A stretch of DNA of 64,000 bases from Streptomyces sp. NBC_00286. GTDB taxonomy: Bacteria > Actinomycetota > Actinomycetes > Streptomycetales > Streptomycetaceae. Positions 1 through 8,294 of this stretch are shown here, piece after piece; position 1 is the stretch's first letter, and every line of letters starts with the position of its first letter. The DNA lies in the NCBI RefSeq assembly GCF_036173125.1, contig NZ_CP108054.1:7159001-7223000 (forward strand). The letters run 5' to 3'. The notes below the pieces were generated by a model that ran no database searches, had not been told where the DNA came from, and worked only from the letters and a program-made list of their open reading frames with translations. A program made the position numbers and the translations under genes.

Positions 1-2
1 CC

Positions 3-584
3 GAGGCCAAGAAGGGCCTGGACTTCCTCGTCGACTCCTTCAAGGACGGCACCATCCCCAAGGAGGCCATCACCTACCAGGAAGAGGAAGGCCGCCAGGC
101 GTTCCAGTCCGGCAAGCTGGTCTTCCTGCGCAACTGGCCGTACGTATACGCCCAGGCCGAGAAGAGCAAGGTCGCGGGCAAGTTCGCGGTCGCGCCGCTG
201 CCCGGCCTGAACGGGGCCGGCTCCTCCACCCTGGGCGGCCACAACGTGGCCCTGTCCTCCTTCGCCAAGAACAAGGCCACGGCGCTGGACTTCATGAAGT
301 TCTTCACCAGCCAGGACAGCGCGAGCACGTTCCTCAAGGACGCTTCCATGGCACCGCCGTACGACGCCCTCTATGGCGACCAGGCGATGGTCAAGCAGTA
401 CCCGTACCTCGCCGCGCTGAAGGAGTCGATCCTCAACGCCGTGCCCCGCCCCCAGGTGGTCCAGTACGGCGACGCGACCTCCGCGATCCAGCAGGAGGCG
501 TACGCCGCCCTGAACGGTGACAAGTCCAGCGCACAGGCGCTGAAGGACCTGCAGTCCGAGCTGCAGAAGCTCGCGACGAAGTGA
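3..584 (+). CDS. Sugar ABC transporter substrate-binding protein, C-terminal part
   Basis: The gene is cut by the left window edge; the frame is open from base 3 and ends at TGA 582-584. The visible 193 residues read like the C-terminal lobe of a family 1 (MalE-type) extracellular solute-binding protein, with FLRNWPYVYAQAE, a GGHNVALS stretch and a final helix pair ending in QSELQKLATK. Two MalF/MalG-like permeases and a GH13 alpha-glucosidase follow directly, so the likely ligand is an alpha-glucoside such as maltose or trehalose. The signal peptide and lipobox lie outside the window. A stop only 10 bases before the next start indicates an operon. Confidence 0.85.
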   Translation, partial: EAKKGLDFLVDSFKDGTIPKEAITYQEEEGRQAFQSGKLVFLRNWPYVYAQAEKSKVAGKFAVAPLPGLNGAGSSTLGGHNVALSSFAKNKATALDFMKFFTSQDSASTFLKDASMAPPYDALYGDQAMVKQYPYLAALKESILNAVPRPQVVQYGDATSAIQQEAYAALNGDKSSAQALKDLQSELQKLATK

Positions 585-594
585 GGAGGAGGCC

Positions 595-1668
595 GTGGTG
601 GACGCCAAGACCCCACCCGACACGGCCGCGGCACGGCCGTCTGGTGCGGCAGACCGCCGCACCAGACGGCCCGCCGCGCCGGTGAACCCCCGAGGCAGGC
701 AGAAACGGGCAACTGCAGGCTCCGGCCGGATGGCGGCCCTGCTGGTGTCCCCGACCCTGCTGGTGCTGACCGTCGTCGTGCTCTACCCGACGATCATGGC
801 CCTGCGGGAATCGCTGTACGGGGCCAAGGGACTGGACCCGGACACCGGCTTCATCAGCGACACCGAGCCGTTCGTCGGACTGCAGAACTACGCCGACATC
901 TTCGGCGAGGCCGGCGACCGGTTCTGGAACGCCTTCTGGAACACCACCTTCTTCACCGTCGTCACGGTGGGACTGGAGACGGTGATCGGTGTCGCCATGG
1001 CGCTGATCATGCACAAGGCGTTCCAGGGCCGCGCCCTGGTGCGGGCCAGCATCCTCATCCCCTGGGCGGTTCCCACGGCCATCTCTGGCCTGCTGTGGCG
1101 GTGGATCTTCAACAGCGACGGCATCGCCAACGCGCTGATCGGCCACCAGGTCCTGTGGACCACCGAGGGCTTCCACGCCAAGATCGCCGTCATCATCGCC
1201 GAGGTGTGGAAAACCGCCCCCTTCATCGGGCTGCTCGTCCTGGCCGGCCTGCAGGTGATCGGCAAGGAGGTCTACGAGGCGGCCCGCATGGACGGGGCGA
1301 GCCCCGTGCGCCAGTTCTGGCACATCACCCTGCCGCTGGTGAAGCCCGCCCTGCTGGTGGCGGTCCTCTTCCGCTGCCTGGACGCACTGCGGATGTTCGA
1401 CCTGCCCTACCTCCTCGTCGGCGCCCAGAAGAACTCGGTGGAAACCCTGTCCATGCTCGCGCAGAACGAGGCGTCCAACGTCCGCTTCGGACCGGCCGCC
1501 GCCTACGCGGTGATCCTCTTCCTCTACGTCTTCCTCATCGCCCTGGGATTCGTACGACTGCTGGGCGCGGACGTCGTCGGAGACGGCGCCGGCACCGCAC
1601 GCAAGTCCAAGCGCAAGGGCAGGCTCCGGCGCGCCCCGGCGCCCGGCGGTGCGGAGGTGCCAGCATGA
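595..1668 (+). CDS. Sugar ABC transporter permease (MalF-like)
   Basis: This 357-residue integral membrane protein is the first permease of a CUT1-type carbohydrate importer. The GTG start at 595 is chosen because GAGGAGG lies at 584-590. The N-terminal 40 residues are charged and Pro-rich (cytoplasmic), followed by about six hydrophobic segments. The EAA loop that contacts the ATPase is visible as YEAARMDGASPVRQFWHITL, followed by PLVKPAL. Its stop overlaps the next start by four bases (ATGA), implying translational coupling. No ATPase gene is linked; in Streptomyces such importers commonly share the MsiK ATPase, which is known biology rather than something seen here. Confidence 0.9.
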   Translation: MVDAKTPPDTAAARPSGAADRRTRRPAAPVNPRGRQKRATAGSGRMAALLVSPTLLVLTVVVLYPTIMALRESLYGAKGLDPDTGFISDTEPFVGLQNYADIFGEAGDRFWNAFWNTTFFTVVTVGLETVIGVAMALIMHKAFQGRALVRASILIPWAVPTAISGLLWRWIFNSDGIANALIGHQVLWTTEGFHAKIAVIIAEVWKTAPFIGLLVLAGLQVIGKEVYEAARMDGASPVRQFWHITLPLVKPALLVAVLFRCLDALRMFDLPYLLVGAQKNSVETLSMLAQNEASNVRFGPAAAYAVILFLYVFLIALGFVRLLGADVVGDGAGTARKSKRKGRLRRAPAPGGAEVPA

Positions 1669-2534
1669 CCACTACAGCGAACACGACCACCAAGACGACC
1701 ATGACCACCCCGGCGAAGTGGCGAACCTGGCTGGTGTACGCGGGAGTTGCCCTGGTCGTGGCCTACTGCCTGGCCCCCTTCTACTGGATGCTGGTCTCCA
1801 GCCTGCGCCGCACCTCCGACATCTTCGACACCACACTGCTGCCCTCCCCGGTGTCGTTCGACAACTACCGGGCGGTGTTCGACCCCTCCCAGGGCTTCGG
1901 CCGCGCCCTGCTCAACAGCCTGATCGTCTCCGGCATCACCACCGTCCTGGCGTTGCTGCTGGCCACGTTCACCGCCTACGCCATGGCCCGGCTGGAGTTC
2001 CGCTTCAAGCGGCTGATCCTCACCCTGATCATCGCCACCTCGATGTTCCCGGTGGTGTCGATCGTGGTCCCGCTGCTGAAGCTGTTCACCGACATCGGCT
2101 GGATCAACACCTACCAGGCGATGATCGTGCCGAGCATGTCCTTCGCCCTGCCGCTGGCGGTGTGGAACCTGACCACGTTCTTCCGGCAGATGCCCGACGA
2201 ACTGGAACAGGCCGCCATGATCGACGGCTGCACCCGCGGCCAGGCATTCCGCAAGATCATCGTTCCGCTCGCCGCACCGGGCATCTTCACCACCGCGATC
2301 ATCACCTTCATCGCCGCCTGGAACGAGTTCCTCATCGCCCTGTCGATGACCAACCGGCCCAGCATCCAGACCGCGCCGGTCGCCATCTCCAAGTTCGCCG
2401 GCGCCACCCAGTTCGACGTCCCCTTCGGCAGCCAGATGGCCGCGGGCGTCCTGGTCACCATCCCCCTGGTGATCATGGTGCTCCTCTTCCAGCGCCGCAT
2501 CGTCGCCGGACTCACCGCGGGCGCGGCCAAGTAG
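1665..2534 (+). CDS. Sugar ABC transporter permease (MalG-like)
   Basis: This 289-residue protein is the second permease of the importer. The start at 1665 follows GGAGGTG at 1652-1658 and overlaps the upstream stop. The N-terminus is Thr-rich (MTTTANTTTKTT) before the first membrane helix, and about six helices are visible. The EAA motif reads EQAAMIDGCTRGQAFRKIIV followed by PLAAPG, and the C-terminus FQRRIVAGLTAGAAK matches the family ending. Together with the preceding permease and binding protein it forms the translocation pore. A GH13 hydrolase begins 68 bases downstream, so uptake and intracellular hydrolysis of the sugar are probably co-expressed. Confidence 0.9.
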   Translation: MTTTANTTTKTTMTTPAKWRTWLVYAGVALVVAYCLAPFYWMLVSSLRRTSDIFDTTLLPSPVSFDNYRAVFDPSQGFGRALLNSLIVSGITTVLALLLATFTAYAMARLEFRFKRLILTLIIATSMFPVVSIVVPLLKLFTDIGWINTYQAMIVPSMSFALPLAVWNLTTFFRQMPDELEQAAMIDGCTRGQAFRKIIVPLAAPGIFTTAIITFIAAWNEFLIALSMTNRPSIQTAPVAISKFAGATQFDVPFGSQMAAGVLVTIPLVIMVLLFQRRIVAGLTAGAAK

Positions 2535-2602
2535 TCCCCAGGCGTGGCCGGGTAACCACCGGTCGCCGTATTTCCCCCACTCACAAAGGATCCTTCAGCC
2601 CC

Positions 2603-4249
2603 ATGTCCCCCACCACGCCCTGGTGGCGCAGTGCCGTCATCTACCAGGTCTACATCCGCAGCTTCGCCGACGGGAACGGCGACGGAGTCGGCGACATCGC
2701 AGGTCTGCGCTCCCGGCTCCCGTACCTCAAGTCGCTCGGCGTGGACGCCGTCTGGGTGACCCCCTGGTACAAGTCTCCGATGGCGGACGGCGGTTACGAC
2801 GTGGCCGACTTCCGCGCCATCGACCCGCTGTTCGGCACGGTCGCCGAGGCCGAGCAGTTCATCGAGGAAGCCCACGAGTACGGGATCCGCGTCATCCCCG
2901 ACATCGTCCCGAACCACACCTCCGACCAGTACGCCTGGTTCCGGGAAGCACTGGCCGCCGGCCCCGGCAGCCCGGAACGCGACCGCTACATCTTCCGGCC
3001 CGGCCGCGGCCCCGACGGCGCCGAGCCGCCCAACAACTGGGTCTCCTGCTTCGGCGGCCCCGCCTGGACCCGCCTGCCCGACGGCGACTGGTACCTCCAC
3101 CTGTACGCCCCCGAACAGCCCGACCTCAACTGGCAACACCCCGACGTGCACGCCGAGTTCGAGTCCATCCTGCGGTTCTGGTTCAGCCGGGGCGTCGACG
3201 GCTTCCGCATCGACGTCGCCCACGGACTCGCCAAGGACCCCGAACTGCCCGACCTGCGGCCCGAGTCGGCGGGCGAGCAGACCCGGGAGTACGTCGCACA
3301 CCCGCACTGGGACCGCGACGAGGTCCACGACATCTACCGCACCTGGCGCAAGGTCGCCGACGAGTTCGACGGCGACCGCGCCTTCGTCGCCGAAGCCTGG
3401 TCCGACACCTGGGCCGACACCCCCGAACGCCTCGCCGCCTACGTCCGCCCCGGCGGCCTGCACACCGCGTTCAACTTCGACTTCCTCATGGCCAGCTGGG
3501 ACGCCAAGGACCTCCGCGCGGTCATCGACGACTCCCTCGCCATGCTCAGGGAGGTGGGCGCACCGGCCACCTGGGTTCTGTCCAACCATGACGTCATGCG
3601 CCACACCAGCCGCTACGCTCGCAGAACTGTCGCACGGTGGGTGCCCAACGAGCGCTACCAGCCCCAGGGCCCCGTCGACCTGGACCTCGGCACCCGCCGC
3701 GCCCGCGCCGCAGCCCTCCTGATGCTCGCCCTGCCCGGCGGCGCCTACATCTACCAGGGCGACGAACTCGGCCTGCCCCAAGTCGAGGAGCTGCCCGAGT
3801 CCGTCCTCCAGGACCCCATCTGGGAACGCTCCGGCCACACCGACCGAGGCCGCGACGGCTGCCGCGTCCCCCTCCCCTGGTCCGGGCAGGTGGCTCCGTT
3901 CGGTTTCAGTCCTGCAGGCGCTTCCGCCGAGCCGTGGCTGCCCCAGCCCGCCAACTGGGGTGAGCGCAGTGTGGAGGCACAGACCGGCGTCGAGACCTCG
4001 ATGCTGGAGCTGTACCGCACCGCCCTCCGCCTACGCCGCGACCACCCAGCCCTCGGTGACGGCACCCTGACGTGGCTCGACGCCCCCGCAGGCATCCTCG
4101 CCTTCCACCGCGAACCCGGCTTCCTCTGTGTCGTCAACCTCTCGGATGAGGCGTACCAGCTGCCCGACCACATCGCGATCCTGCTGGCCAGCGGCTCCGT
4201 CGCGGACAGGCAGCTGGAACCCGAACACGCCGTCTGGCTCGCCAAGTAG
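2603..4249 (+). CDS. GH13 alpha-glucosidase (oligo-1,6-glucosidase/maltase type)
   Basis: This 548-residue cytoplasmic glycoside hydrolase begins at ATG 2603 after CACAAAGGATCC. The GH13 regions are all present: DIVPNH (region I), GFRIDVAHG with nucleophile Asp204 (region II), FVAEAW with acid/base Glu264 (region III) and LSNHD with Asp330 (region IV). The N-terminal WWRSAVIYQVYIRSF is typical of alpha-glucosidases acting on maltose, isomaltose or trehalose-type oligosaccharides; there is no signal peptide. Its position after the importer genes suggests it cleaves the imported disaccharide to glucose. The exact linkage specificity cannot be read from the motifs. Confidence 0.92.
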   Translation: MSPTTPWWRSAVIYQVYIRSFADGNGDGVGDIAGLRSRLPYLKSLGVDAVWVTPWYKSPMADGGYDVADFRAIDPLFGTVAEAEQFIEEAHEYGIRVIPDIVPNHTSDQYAWFREALAAGPGSPERDRYIFRPGRGPDGAEPPNNWVSCFGGPAWTRLPDGDWYLHLYAPEQPDLNWQHPDVHAEFESILRFWFSRGVDGFRIDVAHGLAKDPELPDLRPESAGEQTREYVAHPHWDRDEVHDIYRTWRKVADEFDGDRAFVAEAWSDTWADTPERLAAYVRPGGLHTAFNFDFLMASWDAKDLRAVIDDSLAMLREVGAPATWVLSNHDVMRHTSRYARRTVARWVPNERYQPQGPVDLDLGTRRARAAALLMLALPGGAYIYQGDELGLPQVEELPESVLQDPIWERSGHTDRGRDGCRVPLPWSGQVAPFGFSPAGASAEPWLPQPANWGERSVEAQTGVETSMLELYRTALRLRRDHPALGDGTLTWLDAPAGILAFHREPGFLCVVNLSDEAYQLPDHIAILLASGSVADRQLEPEHAVWLAK

Positions 4250-4542
4250 CGTCCCTCGAATGGGGCCACGGCCCCCGCGATCGGCGGATTCAAGGGGTCG
4301 TCGCAACACGTCGGACCGGGACTCCAACAGCCGTCCAGCAGCGACTCGTCCCCACCGCGGTTAAACGGCACGGGACAACAAACGCTGCACCAAGGTAGAG
4401 CTACTACCTGGCCTGCCCCCGCAGGGCCAAGTGCTGTGAGCGGAAGGCTCTCCAGGGCCTCCCACTCTCGGAGCCCAGGCCCTCGACCAGGCCGAACGGC
4501 GAGGATCGGCAGTGCACGTCACCGTGGCAGTCTATGAGACGC

Positions 4543-5424
4543 CTAGGAGGCGAGGGAGACTGAGAGTTCCTCCAGCACCCCGGTCGCCACGGTCAGCTCT
4601 GGTACCTGCGCGGCCAACGTCCGTCTGTCGGCGCTGTGTACGTACACCGTGTTGTAGCAGGGGCGCTCACCCTCGCCCGTCGGGAATGGCAGCCCGTCGA
4701 TCCGCCAGTCGCCGCCCCACGGCAGATGCCCGCCCTCCCGGTCGTACACCCCCTCGCGCGTCAGCGTCAGCTCACCCAACCGCACCGTGCCCTCCCGGTC
4801 GAACATCTCGCGGATTCGCCGCACGATCCGCTCGCGGGTGCGGTCCACGATCACGGCTGACAGCTCCTCCTGCTGGGGTGATCCGCTGAGCGCCAGCCGG
4901 TCTTCCGTGCCCTCCAGGGCCAGCTCGCAGAGGGCGGGTAGGGTCCGTGCCCCGACGCCGGGGAGGGTCCGCCCAGGGACGGTGAACTCCCGGCGATGCC
5001 ATACGGCTCGTATGGCATCCCAGGGGATCACGAGCCGCCCGGTGTCGGTCGCGACCACAAATCCGTCCGTGTACGCCAGGTATTCGGGGCTCCCGTCACG
5101 CGGCCGCGAGGGAGAGAATGAGCGCTCCAGAACACCCGGGTCCGGCCGGTCGCCGCCATACAATTCCAGCATTGAGCCGCTCAGTTCGCCCGCGTCCTCG
5201 TACGCGGGCGCGGGCGGCGGCCCGCCCAGGGGGTTGAGCAGCGGCTGGTGTGCTCGCTGCTGCGCCTCGAGGGCGCGCTGTCCCCGGTGCCGGGCGATGG
5301 CGCCGACGACCATCGCCGCGCCCATGGCGATCAGCGCCGTCCCGGCAGCAGCCTGGAACTGGGCCCCGACCCAGCCCCCGACAGCCACCAGCAACGTACC
5401 GACGATGACAAACCCGACCACCAT
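4543..5424 (-). CDS. Hypothetical two-helix membrane protein
   Basis: I do not recognise a named family. The 293-residue product starts with two adjacent hydrophobic segments (residues 3-23 and 27-45) separated by GAQFQAAAG. A Pro-rich linker and a soluble C-terminal domain follow, containing a stretch like the PH/YcxB-type fold (YLAYTDGFVVATDTGRLVIP). The C-terminal half alternates short beta strands, and no catalytic motif is obvious. It is convergent with the GH13 gene and divergent from the urease operon, so it appears to be a single-gene unit. Codon use is typical of the window. Confidence 0.65.
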   Translation of the reverse strand: MVVGFVIVGTLLVAVGGWVGAQFQAAAGTALIAMGAAMVVGAIARHRGQRALEAQQRAHQPLLNPLGGPPPAPAYEDAGELSGSMLELYGGDRPDPGVLERSFSPSRPRDGSPEYLAYTDGFVVATDTGRLVIPWDAIRAVWHRREFTVPGRTLPGVGARTLPALCELALEGTEDRLALSGSPQQEELSAVIVDRTRERIVRRIREMFDREGTVRLGELTLTREGVYDREGGHLPWGGDWRIDGLPFPTGEGERPCYNTVYVHSADRRTLAAQVPELTVATGVLEELSVSLAS

Positions 5425-5809
5425 CAGGCACCCCCGTGGCTCTGAGGGTCGGGCGTCGACGGCAGGCTTGCCGGCGCTTCGCCGTCATGGGAGCGGTGTC
5501 CAGCGTGCCAGTCCTCTTCTTCTGGATCTTCGGAGTACTGCTCGCTGAGTGCCCTGATGGTTATCACTGCTAGAGATCTTTAACGACGCGGGTTACGCAG
5601 CAAGATGCCCCCGACCGAAAGGTCGGAGGCATCTCATCGAGACCTACCTGCGGACGCAGCCCGGAACGTCGACGATCTCGAATGCGAGGCGCTGTGCCGG
5701 CCAGGGTGCCCACCACTCGGCCGCCCGAGGTGTCCAGACGATTAGAGCGACGTGCAATGTTGGCATCCGTTTGGTTGAGACAGTACTTCTCCCTCCAGGC
5801 ATTCCATGC
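5425..5809. other. Intergenic region before the urease operon
   Basis: About 430 bases separate the membrane protein gene from the urease start. No coding region was seen. The stretch holds a strong hairpin (5604-5633), a single TTAGAG half-site near 5742 and a palindrome (5810-5826) just before the urease ribosome-binding site. Base composition around 5560-5600 is less GC-rich than the flanks. Confidence 0.5.
5604..5633. terminator. 13-bp hairpin with GAAA loop
   Basis: The arms at 5604-5616 and 5621-5633 pair over 13 positions with one C/A mismatch around a GAAA tetraloop. No T-tract follows, so it may be a Streptomyces-type terminator or mRNA processing structure. It lies upstream of the urease operon promoter region. 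Confidence 0.5.
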
Positions 5810-5826
5810 TTAGAGTGTTGCTCTAA
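5810..5826. promoter_or_regulatory. Palindrome TTAGAG-N5-CTCTAA upstream of the urease operon
   Basis: A perfect 6-5-6 inverted repeat ends 11 bases before the ribosome-binding site of the urease gene. A related half-site TTAGAG occurs near 5742. The operon ends in a TetR gene, so this is a plausible autorepression operator; that link is inference. Confidence 0.4.
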
Positions 5827-5855
5827 TGTGAGTGAAGCGAGGAGGTGCCCGCGGC

Positions 5856-6560
5856 ATGAGGCTGACTCCCACGGAGCGTGATCGGCTGCTGCTCTTCGGA
5901 GCTGCCGAGCTGGCTCGCGCTCGCCGTGCCCGCGGTCTGCGGCTCAATGTGCCGGAGGCGACCGCCTTGATCGCGGACGCCGTCTGCGAGGCCGCCCGCG
6001 ACGGTGTCCGGCTCGTGGAGGCCGTCGAGCGCGGCCGATCCGTGCTCGGCCCGGACGATGTGCTGCCGGGTGTCGCGGACGTCGTCACCGAGGTGCACGT
6101 CGAGGCGGTGTTCGACGACGGGTCGCGGCTCGCGGTCGTGAGCGACCCGATCGGCGGGAGTCTCGGTGAGCGGGCTCCGGGCGCGCTGCTGCCGGGGCCC
6201 GAGCACGCCGAGCCCGAGGCGGTCGTACGGCTGGCGGTCATCAACACCGCCACCGTGCCGGTCTCCGTCACCTCCCACTTCCACTTCTTCGAGGCCAACC
6301 CGCGGCTCGACTTCGCACGGGAGAGGGCCTACGGGATGCGGCTCGCCGTACCCGCCGGGTCGTCCGTGCGGTTCGGGCCGGGGGAGAGCTTCGAGGTCGG
6401 GCTGGTGCCCATCGGGGGCGACCGGGTCGCCATCGGGTTCGCCGGTCTGGTCGACGGGGCACTGGACGCGCCCGGCGCCCGCGAGGAGGCACTGCGCCGC
6501 GCCGCCGCCTGCGGCTACCTCGGCATACCGGAGACACCTGATCAGGAGGTCGAGCGATGA
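5856..6560 (+). CDS. ureAB: Urease gamma/beta fusion subunit
   Basis: This 234-residue protein joins the small urease subunits in one chain. Residues 1-100 match UreA (gamma), starting MRLTPTERDRLLLFGAAELA. Residues 105-215 match UreB (beta), with VTSHFHFFEANPRLDF and GDRVAIGFAGLVDG. The start at 5856 is preferred because GAGGAGG lies at 5838-5845; an earlier in-frame GTG at 5832 would overlap that site. The stop overlaps ureC by four bases. The accessory proteins UreD, E, F and G needed to load nickel are not in this operon, so they must come from elsewhere or the enzyme is atypical. Confidence 0.9.
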   Translation: MRLTPTERDRLLLFGAAELARARRARGLRLNVPEATALIADAVCEAARDGVRLVEAVERGRSVLGPDDVLPGVADVVTEVHVEAVFDDGSRLAVVSDPIGGSLGERAPGALLPGPEHAEPEAVVRLAVINTATVPVSVTSHFHFFEANPRLDFARERAYGMRLAVPAGSSVRFGPGESFEVGLVPIGGDRVAIGFAGLVDGALDAPGAREEALRRAAACGYLGIPETPDQEVER

Positions 6561-8269
6561 GCCGCCCAGGAGGCCACCCCGCAGCGGCCCGCCGCCTCGG
6601 CCCGTACGAGTACGCCGCCACCCACGGCCCGCGCGCGGGCGACCGGATCCGGCTGGGCGACTCCGGCCTGACGATCCGCGTCGAGTCCGACTCCCAGCGC
6701 TACGGCGACGAGTTCCTCGCCGGGTTCGGCAAGACCGCCCGCGACGGGCTGCACCTCAAGGCGGCCGCCGTCCGGGAGACCTGTGACCTGGTCATCAGCA
6801 ACGTCGTCGTGATCGACGCGGCGCTGGGGATCCGTAAGGTCTCCATCGGCGTCAGGGAAGGCCGGATCTGCTCGGTCGGGCGGGCCGGGAACCCCGACAC
6901 CCTCGACGGGGTCGACGTCGTGGTGGGCACCGGGACCTCGATCGTGTCCGGTGAGGGGCTCATCGCGACCGCCGGAGCCGTCGACACCCACGTCCACCTG
7001 CTGTCGCCGCGGATCATGGAAGCCTCGCTCGCCTCCGGCGTCACCACGATCATCGGGCAGGAGTTCGGGCCCGTATGGGGCGTCGGGGTCAACTCGCCGT
7101 GGGCGCTGCGGCACGCGTTCAACGCCTTCGACGCGTGGCCGGTCAACATCGGCTTCCTCGGCCGGGGTTCGTCCTCGCACGAAGCGCCCCTGATCGAGGC
7201 GCTCGCCGAGGGCGGCGCGTCCGGCTTCAAGGTGCACGAGGACATGGGCGCCCACACGCGCGCCCTGGACACCGCCCTGCGTGTCGCCGAGGAACACGAC
7301 GTCCAAGTCGCCCTGCACAGCGACGGGTTGAACGAGTGTCTGTCGGTCGAGGACACACTGAGGGTCCTGGACGGGCGCACCATCCATGCCTTTCACATCG
7401 AGGGCTGCGGCGGCGGACACGTACCGAACGTGCTGAAGATGGCCGGCGTCCCGAACGTCATCGGCTCCTCCACCAACCCCACCCTCCCCTTCGGCCGGGA
7501 CGCCGTCGCCGAGCACTACGACATGATCGTCTCCGCCCACGGCCTCAAGACCGACCTGCCCGGCGACGCCGCCATGGCCCGCGACCGCATCCGCGCCGGG
7601 ACCATGGGCGCCGAGGACGTGCTGCACGACCTGGGCGCCATCGGCATCACGTCGTCGGACGCGCAGGGGATGGGGCGGGCCGGCGAGACCGTCCGCCGTA
7701 CGTTCGCGATGGCCGGGAAGATGAAGGCCGAGTTCGGCGCCCCGGACGAGGACCACGACAACGAGCGCGTCCTGCGCTACATGGCCAAGCTGACGATCAA
7801 CCCGGCCATCGCACACGGCCTCGCGCACGAAGTGGGGTCGATCGAGGTCGGCAAGCTCGCCGACATCGTGCTGTGGCGGCCGGAGTACTTCGGCGCCAAG
7901 CCGCAGCTGGTGCTCAAGTCCGGCTTCCCGGCGTACGGCGTGGTCGGCGACCCGAACGCCGCCACCGAAACCTGCGAACCCCTCGTCCTCGGCCCGCAGT
8001 TGGGGGCCCACGGCGCCACGCCCGCCGACATCTCGGTCGCCTTCGTCGCCCAGGCGGCCGTCGACCAGGGCGACGACTCGATGCCGACCCGACGCCGCAG
8101 GGTCGCCGTACGGGGCACGCGCGGCATCGGGCCGGCCGACCTGCGCCTCAACTCCCGTACCGGAGCGGTCGATGTGGACCAGCGCACGGGGCTGGTCACG
8201 CTCGACGGAGAGCCGGTGCGCTCCGAACCGGCCGAGTCCGTCTCCCTCAACCGCCTGTACTTCCTCTAA
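6557..8269 (+). CDS. ureC: Urease alpha subunit (divergent)
   Basis: This 570-residue amidohydrolase is the catalytic urease subunit. Metal ligands are present: HxH at His145/His147, carbamylated Lys225 in GFKVHED, His254 in VALHSDGLNE, His280 in HAFHIEGCGGGH and Asp368 in ITSSDAQGMGR. The catalytic flap His is His328. By hand comparison with the Klebsiella enzyme from memory, the flap Cys is Ala327, the Ala after Asp-x-Gln is Gly, and the loop after GVTTIIGQ appears about four residues shorter with GPVWG in place of GPAAG. The substrate pocket may therefore differ. It lies inside an operon with agmatine deiminase, suggesting a role in arginine/agmatine nitrogen use. Confidence 0.88.
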   Translation: MSRPGGHPAAARRLGPYEYAATHGPRAGDRIRLGDSGLTIRVESDSQRYGDEFLAGFGKTARDGLHLKAAAVRETCDLVISNVVVIDAALGIRKVSIGVREGRICSVGRAGNPDTLDGVDVVVGTGTSIVSGEGLIATAGAVDTHVHLLSPRIMEASLASGVTTIIGQEFGPVWGVGVNSPWALRHAFNAFDAWPVNIGFLGRGSSSHEAPLIEALAEGGASGFKVHEDMGAHTRALDTALRVAEEHDVQVALHSDGLNECLSVEDTLRVLDGRTIHAFHIEGCGGGHVPNVLKMAGVPNVIGSSTNPTLPFGRDAVAEHYDMIVSAHGLKTDLPGDAAMARDRIRAGTMGAEDVLHDLGAIGITSSDAQGMGRAGETVRRTFAMAGKMKAEFGAPDEDHDNERVLRYMAKLTINPAIAHGLAHEVGSIEVGKLADIVLWRPEYFGAKPQLVLKSGFPAYGVVGDPNAATETCEPLVLGPQLGAHGATPADISVAFVAQAAVDQGDDSMPTRRRRVAVRGTRGIGPADLRLNSRTGAVDVDQRTGLVTLDGEPVRSEPAESVSLNRLYFL

Positions 8270-8290
8270 GGACGTAAGGACGTAAGGACG
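8267..8290 (+). repeat. Three tandem copies of TAAGGACG between ureC and aguA
   Basis: The 8-mer occurs at 8267-8274, 8275-8282 and 8283-8290. The first copy contains the ureC stop codon, and every copy carries AAGGA, a Shine-Dalgarno-like core. Only the last is well placed for the start at 8295. Confidence 0.9.
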
Positions 8291-8294
8291 CTTC

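Noticed and set aside
5600..5640. tRNA-like or riboswitch-like structure
   Set aside because: Only one simple hairpin with a GAAA loop is present; there is no cloverleaf or conserved riboswitch core.
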